From: Paracidovorax sp031843945
GTDB lineage: Bacteria; Pseudomonadota; Gammaproteobacteria; Burkholderiales; Burkholderiaceae_C
Length of the DNA stretch: 64,000 nt
NCBI RefSeq assembly: GCF_031843945.1
Contig: NZ_JAVTJJ010000002.1
Coordinates: forward strand, 620,001-684,000
Direction: 5' to 3'
Below the pieces are notes generated by a model. It saw nothing but the letters and a program-made list of their open reading frames with translations, was not told the DNA's origin and made no database searches. Position numbers and translations under genes: made by a program. Shown one piece after another: positions 52,174-60,689 of the stretch; within the stretch, counting starts at the first letter, position 1; the number at the start of each line of letters is the position of its first letter.

Positions 52174-52428
52174 CGTCTATGCGCAGCGAACTGTGCGCCT
52201 GCAGCCACCCTCGCGTCGGACGCCGCGCCGAATCACGGCCGCCCAAGCCCCTTGAGCCCAAAACGCCGCGCTTTCCGTGAAATACTGTGTTCCAGCAGTG
52301 ACCCCGAATGCGGGGCTTGAACTCCACCCGGAGGCTGCCATCTGAGTGGTACTGAAATCGCAGCGGTCCCGCCGGGGCCGACGGCTTTTTCCGTGAATGC
52401 AATGCAAAGCACTGAACGAGGGAACGCC

Positions 52429-52725
52429 ATGCACATGCTCTACGACTCCGAATCTTTCGTGGTGGTCCACATGCAACCGGACGCCGCCCAGGCCGAGGCA
52501 GACTCATCCTCCGCCGCCTCGCCGCTGGTGCCCCAGCTCGCCCGCCATGGTTTCGAGATCGTGGACAAGCGCTCTGGCAAAGAGGTTTACCTCGACGGCT
52601 CCTGGGCCGAGATGTTCCAGGAACAGATCCTGGCCTGGCAGCGCGAGACGCCCACGCAGGAAGAAGTGGACGACACGCTCGACGGCTATGCGGGTTTGGC
52701 GCAAAACCCGGTCATCGTTCACTGA
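52429..52725 (+). CDS. DUF3567 family protein
   Basis: 98 residues from ATG 52429 (MHMLYDSESFVVVHM), with GAGGGAACGCC upstream. The family opens with a similar MxMxYDSxxFxVV motif and is almost confined to Betaproteobacteria; its function is unknown. The conserved core HGFEIVDKRSGKEVYLDGSW, then AEMFQEQI, is present. It is a cytosolic acidic protein. The 255-bp leader (52174-52428) contains a small GACCCC/GGGG-type hairpin but nothing I can name. Confidence 0.85.
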   Translation: MHMLYDSESFVVVHMQPDAAQAEADSSSAASPLVPQLARHGFEIVDKRSGKEVYLDGSWAEMFQEQILAWQRETPTQEEVDDTLDGYAGLAQNPVIVH

Positions 52726-52791
52726 CCGGAAGGCCGGGAGGGCTGAACTCTTCCGACCGGCGGCACACACTGGCGATACGCCCAAGAAACG

Positions 52792-54354
52792 TCAGGACTC
52801 GCTGTCGGTTCCGGTTTGTTGGACCCATCGAGCCCCCGAAGCCGTGACTCGGTAGCGTTGGCTTCTGCTGTTCGGCTTGTCGGGCATCGTCATCTCCACC
52901 CAGCCTTGTGCCATGGCCGGCGTCAGGTAAGCGCGGCGAAAGTGCTCCGCGTGCTTGAGTCCCAATGCGTCTTGCAGCGCAGCGCGGGACATGTCCCCCT
53001 TCAAAACCTTCAATAGTCGATCGACTTCCGTGGTGACTTCCGCGGTGACTTCCGCGGTGACTTCCGCGGTGAAGGCTTTATGCGTCACCAAAGGATGTAC
53101 CGGCAGTCGCACAACGAAGGATGAGCGCTCCTCATCGGTTTCGAACGTCGGTGCCGGCGATCCATTAACGCGCATGGCCTTGAGGATTTTCGGAATGCCC
53201 GTGGCGCGTCCTTCGGTGAGCTTGAGTTCCTTCAGAAACTCACCGATGCGCCGATTCCGGTAGCGGCGGCTGACGGCGCGGCCCGCCTGCAGATCTTGCA
53301 ACCGCACAGAACGATCCGGGCCGGGAAAGCTCAGTATCACCAGCTCGTCCGGGCTGATGCGAACTTCCACAGGCTCCTGAATTTCATAACTGCGGTGATA
53401 CACCGCATTCACCAAGGCCTCTTCCACGGCAGCGAACGGGAAATTCCAGAACCGTGTCGCCTGCGCCGAGTGCGGGTGCTTGGTAATCGTCTCGTGCAGA
53501 TAGTTGCGCTGCAGGTAGTCGAGTGCTTCGCGCACCGTGCGTGCCAGCGGCCCCTTGAACGGCTTCTCGATAATGGCATCGCCGCCTGGCCCTTCAGGGA
53601 AAGCCACCACATCCACTTGAGCCCCAGGGAAGAAGTCAGCGGGCTTTTCACTGAAGAACAACAGCCCGACGTTCTTGGGCCAGGGAGACTCTGCAGGGCC
53701 TCCGACGATGTTCATCTGACTGCCGAGCGCTTCTATCGACAGATCTCCCGCTTCGTCGGCTAACGCGCTGTCCACCTCCTGCAAGAACGAGCGCATCAAA
53801 GGCCGGGACAGCGAAGTCAAAGGCGCCGACTGGTGGAACCGGTCGTCCCACGGCACCTTGGCCGTAAGGCTCAACAATTCCTGCTCGATTTCGCCCTTGG
53901 CCTGCACGGTGCTGCTGTACCGGCGAACGTAGGCGTGCCACACCTTGTGCTTGGCGGTTACCGCTTCAGGCGCCTTGTAGGGCCGGTTTTGCCCGCCCGG
54001 CGCCCAAAGCACTATCAGGCTCCGGTCTTGCACGACCTCCAGGCTCAGCAAAGGAAAGTAAGGCGGCTGTATCAGCTGGCACGCGGCAAGCAGTTCCCGC
54101 TGGATCTTGTCCAGTTGATTGGATGCCAATCCTTTGGGAGGAAAGATGGGCAGGCCATCGACATCACAGTCCTGCCCGATCACCACATAGCCGCCGCCCA
54201 GGTTTTCAAAGTCGTTGGCGAATGCACACAGCGTGCGAAGGATGGCGTCTGGATTCCAGCCTTCTTTGTACTCAATACGCTCGCCCTCCACCGTGCGCTG
54301 CTGCAGCAGATCGAGCAGATTGATGGGCAGCTTGGAAGGCAAGGGCTGGGACAT
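52792..54354 (-). CDS. AlbA_2 (Schlafen-type) DNA-binding and GHKL-ATPase protein
   Basis: 520 residues. The N-terminal AlbA_2 domain (EGERIEYKEGWNPDAILRTL, then CAFANDFENLGGGYVVIGQD) is followed by a middle region and an HATPase_c_4-like domain (FPFAAVEEALVNAVYHRSYE). A hinge of repeated EVTAEVTAEVTTEV precedes a C-terminal winged helix (KGDMSRAALQDALGLKHAEH). This architecture (COG2865) is annotated as a putative regulator or RecG-like helicase, and AlbA_2 proteins also occur in defence islands. GC looks lower than in neighbours, suggesting horizontal gain. Confidence 0.82.
   Translation of the reverse strand: MSQPLPSKLPINLLDLLQQRTVEGERIEYKEGWNPDAILRTLCAFANDFENLGGGYVVIGQDCDVDGLPIFPPKGLASNQLDKIQRELLAACQLIQPPYFPLLSLEVVQDRSLIVLWAPGGQNRPYKAPEAVTAKHKVWHAYVRRYSSTVQAKGEIEQELLSLTAKVPWDDRFHQSAPLTSLSRPLMRSFLQEVDSALADEAGDLSIEALGSQMNIVGGPAESPWPKNVGLLFFSEKPADFFPGAQVDVVAFPEGPGGDAIIEKPFKGPLARTVREALDYLQRNYLHETITKHPHSAQATRFWNFPFAAVEEALVNAVYHRSYEIQEPVEVRISPDELVILSFPGPDRSVRLQDLQAGRAVSRRYRNRRIGEFLKELKLTEGRATGIPKILKAMRVNGSPAPTFETDEERSSFVVRLPVHPLVTHKAFTAEVTAEVTAEVTTEVDRLLKVLKGDMSRAALQDALGLKHAEHFRRAYLTPAMAQGWVEMTMPDKPNSRSQRYRVTASGARWVQQTGTDSES
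53024..53071. repeat. 12-bp tandem repeat inside the AlbA_2/ATPase gene
   Basis: Four units of ACTTCCGCGGTG (the first with T at one position). On the minus strand each encodes a Thr-Glu-Val-type tetrapeptide, giving the hinge between ATPase and winged-helix parts. The unit is a multiple of three, so copy changes alter hinge length only. Confidence 0.93.
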
Positions 54355-54394
54355 GGCCGGCAGAATCTAGCATGGGCCTCCCACGCTCTCACTA

Positions 54395-55492
54395 TCAGTC
54401 AGGCTGCGAGTGGTTTCGTCCGTAGATCAGCCGATACATCGGCGCCACCAGCAGCAACACCGCGATCAAGCGGCACACCTGAAAGGCCGTCACCACCGGC
54501 ACGCCCAGTTGCAGCACCTTGGCGGTGATCGACATTTCTGCGATGCCGCCCGGTGCAGTGCTCAGCACCATGGTCACCCAATGCTGTCCTGTCGACCAGG
54601 CCAGCAGCGCGGCAAAGGCGCCGCACAGCAGCATCAAGACCACAGACCCGATAGCGACCGAGGCCAGCCAGCGCGGCGCGGTGTGCAGAAAGTCGGCTCG
54701 AAACCGCACGCCCAGGCTGACGGCAATCACCAGCTGCGCCGCATTCAACAGCGCCTGCGGTACCGCCGACAGCGTGATGCCGGCAATGGACAGCCCCATG
54801 GCCACCAGCAGCGCGCCCATGAACCACGGGTTGGCGCGGCGCAGCCGGTCCATCGCCAGCGCGCCCGCACCGGTCAGCACGACCAGCAGCGCCAGGCCGG
54901 CGGCGTCCACCGCTCGCACCGATGGCGGCAGCAGGTCCAGGCCGTGCAGGCCGCTCCACTGCAGCGCGAAGGGAATCGTCAGCGTGACGATGATGAGCCG
55001 CAGGCTGTGGCTGGCGGCCACCAGGTCGGTACGGGCATGTTCGCGCTCGGCCAGCAGCGTCATCTCCGACGCGGCGCCCACGGCCCCGGCGAAGTAGCTG
55101 GTGGCCCGCATCATCGGGGCGGGCACGCCGTGCATGCGCGGTGCGTGCAGCCGGTACAGCCAAGCGCCGAACAGCCAGCCCAGCAGCAGCGCCCAGACGA
55201 TGCCCAGCGCAATCGCCCACCACAGGCTGGCGACCAGGGCCGCGACCTGCGGCGTGAAATAGAGCCCGAGCGCGGTGCCGATGGTCCACTGCCCGGCATT
55301 GCGCAGGCGCCGGTCGCTGTCGGTGGGCGCGCCGGCGATGGACAGCAGCGCGGTGGCCAGTAGCGGGCCGATCATCCAGGGCAGCGGCGTGTGCAGCGCG
55401 ATGCAGGCCTGCGCTGCGGCGAAGGCGGCGGCAAGCGTCCAGGCAATGCGAAAGAAGTAAGGCCAGAGTGAGCCAAGTCGCAGAGAACGCAT
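54395..55492 (-). CDS. AbrB-family membrane protein (putative transporter/regulator)
   Basis: 365 residues from ATG 55492. About ten hydrophobic segments in two repeats (PLPWMIGPLLATALLSIAGA; NPWFMGALLVAMGLSIAGIT) are typical of the AbrB/ammonia monooxygenase-regulator membrane family (PF05145), unrelated to the AbrB DNA-binding protein. The ending GGIAEMSITAKVLQLGVPVV is the family hallmark. No strong ribosome-binding site is seen, so the start is tentative. Function unknown. Confidence 0.82.
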   Translation of the reverse strand: MRSLRLGSLWPYFFRIAWTLAAAFAAAQACIALHTPLPWMIGPLLATALLSIAGAPTDSDRRLRNAGQWTIGTALGLYFTPQVAALVASLWWAIALGIVWALLLGWLFGAWLYRLHAPRMHGVPAPMMRATSYFAGAVGAASEMTLLAEREHARTDLVAASHSLRLIIVTLTIPFALQWSGLHGLDLLPPSVRAVDAAGLALLVVLTGAGALAMDRLRRANPWFMGALLVAMGLSIAGITLSAVPQALLNAAQLVIAVSLGVRFRADFLHTAPRWLASVAIGSVVLMLLCGAFAALLAWSTGQHWVTMVLSTAPGGIAEMSITAKVLQLGVPVVTAFQVCRLIAVLLLVAPMYRLIYGRNHSQPD

Positions 55493-55571
55493 GGGAACGG
55501 GACAGCGGAAACCGCCCAGTATCGCCGCGCGCCCACCGCAGGGCAGGCAGCGGATACCCTGCACAAAATAT

Positions 55572-55633
55572 GAGTCAAATAGACCTCTAGCGCTTATCCA
55601 TAAAGCGTTAGTAGCTACTATTTAAATAGCAAT
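55572..55633. repeat. Dispersed palindromic repeat, copy I
   Basis: GAGTCAAATAGACCTCTAGC, then GCTTATCCATAAAGCGTTAG and TAGCTACTATTTAAATAGC. It lies between the AbrB-type gene and the end of the hemerythrin gene, and forms the boundary of the nar/nrd block. Confidence 0.8.
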
Positions 55634-55636
55634 CGA

Positions 55637-56206
55637 TTAGACAGCCCCACGGCGGCGGGCCATCTCGTGCCCCATGGACTGCACGGTGCTTTGTGCCAGC
55701 ACCGCCTGTGCAGCGGGGTAGACGGCGCCCTCTTCGTGGCAGATGTGATCGGCGTGGAGGGCGATGTAGCGGTCGAACGCGGCCTCGTGCGACGGCTCAA
55801 AACCGGCCATCTCGCCCGCTGCCAGGGCAGCGAGCGGCACGCGGGCTTGCGCCCAGGCAGCGGCCATGGTGGTGTGGTCGCGCTGCAGTTGCGCCACCTG
55901 GGCCGCCAGGCTGACCGCAGCCGCATCGTCGCGATGGGCGGCCGCGTGCGCCAACAGGGGCGGGAACACGTGCAGCTCTTCGTCTTCATGATGCAGCGGC
56001 GCGGCGATGTCGAAATAGCGCAGCACGTCGCGAGCGGCCTCACGAGCGGAATCATCGGCCCCCTGGGAGCGCACGTGGGCGCAGAGCCGGGCCAGCAGGT
56101 CTAACGACCGTTGCACGCGTTCGTGGCAGGCTTCGAGCATCTCGAAGGGCTGCTCAAAACCCACACCGGGCGAACGCAGCCCGGGCACAGCGGTACGTGA
56201 TGTCAT
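55637..56206 (-). CDS. Hemerythrin-domain protein
   Basis: 189 residues. Four-helix bundle with the di-iron ligands readable in order: CHERV, PLHHEDEELHVFPPL, LQRDHTTM and LHADHICHEEGAVYP. These are the H-HxxxE-HxxxH-HxxxxD-type positions. It probably binds oxygen or NO, or senses iron or redox. It is the last gene of the minus-strand block starting with the nar genes, 21 bp after its neighbour, which suits a role in nitrate respiration, nitrosative stress or low oxygen. Confidence 0.9.
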   Translation of the reverse strand: MTSRTAVPGLRSPGVGFEQPFEMLEACHERVQRSLDLLARLCAHVRSQGADDSAREAARDVLRYFDIAAPLHHEDEELHVFPPLLAHAAAHRDDAAAVSLAAQVAQLQRDHTTMAAAWAQARVPLAALAAGEMAGFEPSHEAAFDRYIALHADHICHEEGAVYPAAQAVLAQSTVQSMGHEMARRRGAV

Positions 56207-56227
56207 GGCTTGCGCCTTTTTTTTAAC

Positions 56228-56650
56228 TCAGTCTCCGAACCGGACAGGCTCGCCGCGCCGGTCGAAGGCAATGGCCTGGCTGAAAAGGCCCATGCGAACG
56301 GCTTCTGTCAGCTGGTCCAGGGCCGGGCCCGCGTCTTCGGTGGTGGGCGCCCGGCCCGCCTTGCCCGACAGCGCGGCGGTGAACACCAGCACCCATTCCT
56401 GCCCGGGCTGGCCGACTTCGCCAGCCTCCTTGGTCAGCGCGGCAAAGGAGCCGATCTCGTCGGGCGTCTTGTCCACGCACATCAGCGGAACGGGGGAGCC
56501 GCCCTCGCCTGCGGCAAACCCGGCGCGCTCGGCAGGGCTGGCGTCGTCGGGCAGCTCGACGCCGGCGAAGACGAGCAGCAGGCGCTGCGGCTCAGGCTGG
56601 GTGCGCGCGGCGGCTAGCAGATCGTCGAAGTGGGAAATGGGCAGATGCAT
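56228..56650 (-). CDS. Small conserved protein of the nar/nrdJ block
   Basis: 140 residues from ATG 56650 (MHLPISHFDDLLAAARTQPE). It is a soluble acidic protein with FAGVELPDDASPAERAGFAA, VPLMCVDKTPDEIGSFAALT and WVLVFTAALSGKAGRAPTTE. I recall similar proteins being labelled 'ribonucleotide reductase subunit alpha' in related genomes, but the sequence has no reductase motif and is far too short, so that name is probably inherited from the neighbouring nrdJ. Role unknown; position suggests a link to anaerobic growth. Confidence 0.75.
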   Translation of the reverse strand: MHLPISHFDDLLAAARTQPEPQRLLLVFAGVELPDDASPAERAGFAAGEGGSPVPLMCVDKTPDEIGSFAALTKEAGEVGQPGQEWVLVFTAALSGKAGRAPTTEDAGPALDQLTEAVRMGLFSQAIAFDRRGEPVRFGD

Positions 56651-56708
56651 GAAAAGCTCGTGGGTCAGGAGATGGAAAGAATGGATCGTCAGCGTTCCAA
56701 GCGCGTCG

Positions 56709-57356
56709 TCAGCCGCCGTACGCCACGCCCGGCACGGTGCCGCCCTGGGGCTGCAGCGTCGACAGGTAGGTCTGCGGTGCAGGGCGTGGCGGCGGCGGCT
56801 TGGGCGCAGCCGGGCGGCCCACGCTGATGAAGCACAGCGCCTGCTCGGCATCGCCCAGCGCGAACAGCTGCCGCAGGGCGCGCGAATGCATCGCCTTGCC
56901 GCTGGTCAGCGCCGAGCCGAAGCCGTGCGCCGTCGCCATCAGCAGCATGTTCTGCACCGCGCAGCCGGCAGAGATGAGCCGTTCGGCCAGATCGATGGCG
57001 GGATCGCCGCAGGTGGAGTCCACCACGGCCAGCAACAGCACGGGCGCGCGCCCGGCTTTTTCGCGCGCCTGGGCGATCTGCTCGGGCAGGGCTGCGGCGT
57101 CGCGCTCGACCAGGGCCTGCGCGAACGCCTCGCCCAGCGCCGCGCGGGCGTCTTGCGGCACCAGCACGAATCGCCATGGCTGCAGCCGGCCATGGTCGGG
57201 CGCATGCGCCGCCGCGCCGAGGATGGACGCCAGCTGCGCAGCGTCGGGGCCAGGCGTGCCCAGGCGCTTGGGCAGCAGCGTCTGGCGCGCCTGCATCAAC
57301 GCGCCGGCCAGATCGGGCGCCTCAGGAATGCGGGCTGTTGGGTGCGAAGAAGGCAT
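56709..57356 (-). CDS. Nitroreductase-family flavoprotein
   Basis: 215 residues from ATG 57356. FMN-dependent NAD(P)H oxidoreductase fold of the small YdjA-like subgroup: AAHAPDHGRLQPWRFVLVPQ near the N-terminus supplies FMN contacts, AVQNMLLMATAHGFGSALTS is the conserved middle and LGDAEQALCFISVGRP the end. It follows nrdJ by 31 bp and precedes the small 140-residue gene in the same direction. Substrate unknown. Confidence 0.88.
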   Translation of the reverse strand: MPSSHPTARIPEAPDLAGALMQARQTLLPKRLGTPGPDAAQLASILGAAAHAPDHGRLQPWRFVLVPQDARAALGEAFAQALVERDAAALPEQIAQAREKAGRAPVLLLAVVDSTCGDPAIDLAERLISAGCAVQNMLLMATAHGFGSALTSGKAMHSRALRQLFALGDAEQALCFISVGRPAAPKPPPPRPAPQTYLSTLQPQGGTVPGVAYGG

Positions 57357-57387
57357 GCAGGAAGGATCGGTGAACGAAGGCGAGGAC

Positions 57388-59853
57388 TCAGCCGCAGCTT
57401 CCCAGGTGGCCGCACTGCGTGCAGTAGTCGCAGCCGTCTTTGCGGATGACCGCATGCGCGCCGCATTCGGTGCACTTCTTGCCGGCCATGGCAGGTGGTA
57501 GGCCAGCGGCCAGCGGCGGCTCGTCGAGCGGCAGCACCTGTTGCTGCATGGGCGATGCGGCTCGCAGGCTCAGGATGTTCTGAATGGCGTAGCCCATGGC
57601 GGCGACCTCCGATTCGTGCCACAGCGGCACCTGCGTGCCGTCGTCCTTGCGGTGAGTGCCCAGCCGCACGGGGCCGCGGTCCCATGCGACCTTGCGCATG
57701 TCGGACAACGCCCGCTCCAGAAAGCCGCCGCGTGCGGCCAGCGACAGAAGCCGCATGCTGGAAGTGATCCACTGCTGCGACTCGCCGCTCTGGCCCACGG
57801 GCATGAAGAACTCGATGGCGCGGTCCACCGTGCCGCCGCGCCCGTCGGGCACGGGCAGGAAGGAGACGATCAAATAGAGCGTCTTGTGGCCTTCCTGCGT
57901 CCAGTATTCGAGCTTTTCCGCCACGGCGGAGAGGCCGCCTTTGGGACGGCTTTCGATCACCGTGCGAAGTGGGTCTATGAGCACAGAAGCAGGCGCGGAT
58001 GCGGGCGCTTCGGCAGGTGCTGCCGCGGGCGCGATGACTTCCAGCACCGATCCCAGGATGGTGTTGGGCCGGTAGGTCGCCAACCCTTTCAGCCCGGCGT
58101 GCCAGGCTTGCACATACAGGCTCTTGAACTCGTCATAAGGGGTGTCGGCCGGCACGTTCACCGTCTTGGAGATGGCGGTGTCCACATAGGGCTGCACCGC
58201 TTCCATCATGGCGATGTGCTCGGTGGCCGACATGGCCAGGGCCGAGACGAAATATTCGGGCAGCGGGACGTCGGTGCCAGGTGCCTTGCCCAGCAACGCG
58301 TGGTACAGGCGCCATGCGTGGTCTTGCACCGAATATTCGCTGGTGCTGCCGTCGGACTCGCGCTTGCGGCGCGTGTACGTCCACGAGAACGGTGGTTCGA
58401 TGCCGTTGGAGGCGTTGTCGGCAAAGGCCAGGCTCACCGTGCCGGTCGGCGCGATGGACAGCAGGTGGCTGTTGCGAATGCCGTGCTGGCGAATCAGCGC
58501 CTGGATCTCGGCCGGCAGGCGGCTGGCGAAGGTGCCTTCGGCCAGGTAGCCCTTGGCGTCGAACTTGGGAAAGGCGCCTTTTTCGCGCGCCAGATCCACC
58601 GATGCGCGATAGGCCGCGTCGCGCAGGCTGCGTGCGATGCGCACGGCCATCTCGCGCCCCTCGGGCCGGTCGTAGCGCAGCCGCAGCATGGCCAGCGTGT
58701 TGCCCATGCCCGTGAAGCCCACGCCGATGCGCCGCTTGGCAGCCGACTCTTCCCGCTGCTGCGGCAGGGGCCAGAAGGTGACGTCAAGCACGTTGTCCAG
58801 CGCGCGTACCTGGGTTGCCACAGCAGCCTCGAATGCGCTGAAGTCGAAGGTCGGTGCCTCGCCCTGCACGCCGAACGGGTCGCGTACGAAACGGGTGAGG
58901 ATGATGGGGCCGAGGTCGCAGCATCCATAGGGCGGCAAGGGCTGCTCGCCGCACGGGTTGGTCGCAGCGATGTCTTCGCAGTAGCGCAGGTTGTTGTCTT
59001 CGTTGATGTGATCGAGGAACAGGATGCCTGGCTCGGCGAAGTCGTAGGCCGACTGCATGACCGTGTCCCACAGCTCGCGCGCGGGCAGGGTCTGGTAGAC
59101 CCATTGGCCGTCCGCGCGGCGGTGCGCGCCCTGCGCCTTGAGCGCCGCGCCAGGCTCCGCACGGTGGATCAGCTGCCACTGCCCGCCCGCTTCCACGGCG
59201 GCCATGAATTCACCAGGCACGCCGACCGATACGTTGAAGTTGTTCCAGCGGCCGGGCGTGCGCTTGGCGGTGATGAAGTCCAGCACGTCCGGGTGGTCGA
59301 TACGCAGCACGCCCATCTGCGCGCCGCGCCGCGCGCCGGCGCTCTCCACCGTGGAGCAGGACTGGTCGAACACGTTGATGTAGCTGCAAGGGCCCGAGGC
59401 CTGCGACGCCGTGCCTTTGACATAGGCGCCGCGCGGGCGGATGCGCGAGAAGTCGTAGCCCACGCCACCGCCGCGCCGCATGGTCTCGGCGGCTTCGCGC
59501 AGGGCTTCGTAGATGCCGGGGTAGCCGCCGTCGTCCACACCCTGGATGCAGTCGCCCACCGGCTGCACGAAGCAGTTGATGAGCGTGGCCTGGATGTCGG
59601 TGCCCGCCGCGCTCATGATGCGGCCGGCGCCGATCGCGCCGGCACGCAGGTTGGCCAGGAACAGGGCCTCGTGGCGGGCGCGCTGGTCTTCGGGCTCGAC
59701 CGAGGCCAGCGCGCGGGCCACGCGGGCGAACAGCGCCTCGGCGTCCTGCTCGTCAGCCTTGAGGTACTTCTCGCGCAGCACGTCCAGGCTGATGGGTTGG
59801 GTGGAAAGCACGTCCGCCGCTGCGGGCGTGACGGGATGAGGGTCGCGTTTCAT
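57388..59853 (-). CDS. nrdJ: Adenosylcobalamin-dependent ribonucleoside-diphosphate reductase (class II)
   Basis: 821 residues from ATG 59853 (GGAG upstream); an ATG directly after the carbonic anhydrase stop, 30 codons earlier, lacks a ribosome site. It makes deoxyribonucleotides without oxygen, using coenzyme B12. The ten-stranded barrel has a redox Cys in LINCFVQPVGDC, the radical-site motif NPCGEQPLPPYGCCDLGP near residue 299 and SIAPTGTVSLAF. The C-terminus ends in a zinc-ribbon-like cysteine cluster (CTECGAHAVIRKDGCDYC, then TQCG). No cobalamin riboswitch is seen upstream. It sits inside the nar block. Confidence 0.95.
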   Translation of the reverse strand: MKRDPHPVTPAAADVLSTQPISLDVLREKYLKADEQDAEALFARVARALASVEPEDQRARHEALFLANLRAGAIGAGRIMSAAGTDIQATLINCFVQPVGDCIQGVDDGGYPGIYEALREAAETMRRGGGVGYDFSRIRPRGAYVKGTASQASGPCSYINVFDQSCSTVESAGARRGAQMGVLRIDHPDVLDFITAKRTPGRWNNFNVSVGVPGEFMAAVEAGGQWQLIHRAEPGAALKAQGAHRRADGQWVYQTLPARELWDTVMQSAYDFAEPGILFLDHINEDNNLRYCEDIAATNPCGEQPLPPYGCCDLGPIILTRFVRDPFGVQGEAPTFDFSAFEAAVATQVRALDNVLDVTFWPLPQQREESAAKRRIGVGFTGMGNTLAMLRLRYDRPEGREMAVRIARSLRDAAYRASVDLAREKGAFPKFDAKGYLAEGTFASRLPAEIQALIRQHGIRNSHLLSIAPTGTVSLAFADNASNGIEPPFSWTYTRRKRESDGSTSEYSVQDHAWRLYHALLGKAPGTDVPLPEYFVSALAMSATEHIAMMEAVQPYVDTAISKTVNVPADTPYDEFKSLYVQAWHAGLKGLATYRPNTILGSVLEVIAPAAAPAEAPASAPASVLIDPLRTVIESRPKGGLSAVAEKLEYWTQEGHKTLYLIVSFLPVPDGRGGTVDRAIEFFMPVGQSGESQQWITSSMRLLSLAARGGFLERALSDMRKVAWDRGPVRLGTHRKDDGTQVPLWHESEVAAMGYAIQNILSLRAASPMQQQVLPLDEPPLAAGLPPAMAGKKCTECGAHAVIRKDGCDYCTQCGHLGSCG

Positions 59854-59943
59854 GTCGATGCTGCTCCGCTGGAGGCCACCCACCCCGGGCGGCGAGCCGT
59901 ATTTGTACACCCCGACCCGGCGGGTGCGGGGGCGAATGTCCAT

Positions 59944-60654
59944 TCAGTCGGCGAGGATCTGGCCATCGTGTTCCACATAAGGGTGGTAGGGGCCGGTACC
60001 GCTGTGCAGCGCACTGGAGGCAGCGACGAAGCCGCCCTGTTGCACGTCAAATACATGCACTTCTCCATCTTCAATGACGTAATGCCAGCCGTGCAGGCTG
60101 ACCTGGCCGGCCTGCACGCGGCGGCGCACCATGGGGTAGTCCATCAGGCGCTCCAGTTGCAGCACCACGGCGCGCTGCTCGGTGCGGCGCAGGGCCTCGG
60201 GGCTGGGCTGCACGGGCAGCGCCGCTTCGCGGCCCAGTTCCAGCCAGCGCTGCAGGTTGTGCGCCTCGGCGGGCACGTCGGCATACAAGGCCTTGATGCC
60301 ACCGCAGTGGCTGTGGCCGCACACGATGATGCGGCTGACCTGCAGGCTGAGCACCGCGAATTCGATGGCCGCCGCCGTGCCATGGTGGCCGTGCGATCCG
60401 TCATAGGGCGGCACGAAGGCGCCTACGTTGCGCACCATGAACAGCTCGCCCGGCCCGGCGCCCGTCAGCAGGTAAGGCACCAGCCGCGAATCGGAGCAGC
60501 CGATGAACAGCGTCTTCGGGTGCTGGCCTTCGGCGACCAGATCCTGAAAGCGCTGCTGATGCAGCGGAAAATAGTCGGAATGAAAGCGCTGCAGCCGCTG
60601 TAGCAGCTCGTCTTCGCCCACAGGCCCCATGGCGGAAAAGTGTTCAGCGGGCAT
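59944..60654 (-). CDS. can: Beta-class carbonic anhydrase
   Basis: 236 residues from ATG 60654; an ATG eight codons later is an alternative. Zinc enzyme interconverting CO2 and bicarbonate. Zinc-ligand motifs FIGCSDSRLVPYLL and VCGHSHCGGIKAL are intact, with the Asp-Arg dyad in CSDSR. It follows the PPIase gene by 35 bp and precedes nrdJ by 90 bp. Carbonic anhydrase in a nitrate-reductase block may supply bicarbonate or balance pH when growth is anaerobic (inference). Confidence 0.94.
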   Translation of the reverse strand: MPAEHFSAMGPVGEDELLQRLQRFHSDYFPLHQQRFQDLVAEGQHPKTLFIGCSDSRLVPYLLTGAGPGELFMVRNVGAFVPPYDGSHGHHGTAAAIEFAVLSLQVSRIIVCGHSHCGGIKALYADVPAEAHNLQRWLELGREAALPVQPSPEALRRTEQRAVVLQLERLMDYPMVRRRVQAGQVSLHGWHYVIEDGEVHVFDVQQGGFVAASSALHSGTGPYHPYVEHDGQILAD

Positions 60655-60689
60655 GCCTGCAGCGATGGCAATGGCTGTCTTGGGCGCCG

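Noticed and set aside
52174..52428. Possible tRNA or riboswitch in the DUF3567 leader
   Set aside because: A GGGGCTTGAACTCC stretch resembles a T-arm, but no cloverleaf or known aptamer can be drawn; only a small GC hairpin is present.
53024..53071. CRISPR-like array
   Set aside because: Units are 12 bp, contiguous with no spacers, and lie in frame within a coding sequence.
59854..59943. Cobalamin riboswitch ahead of nrdJ
   Set aside because: The 90-bp gap has no B12-box-like sequence and is too short for the aptamer.
57541..60603. A 1020-codon open frame on the plus strand, antisense to nrdJ and the carbonic anhydrase gene
   Set aside because: It mirrors two well-conserved genes; its protein is His/Gln/Val/Gly-rich low-complexity sequence typical of antisense frames in high-GC DNA, with no domain or ribosome-binding site.
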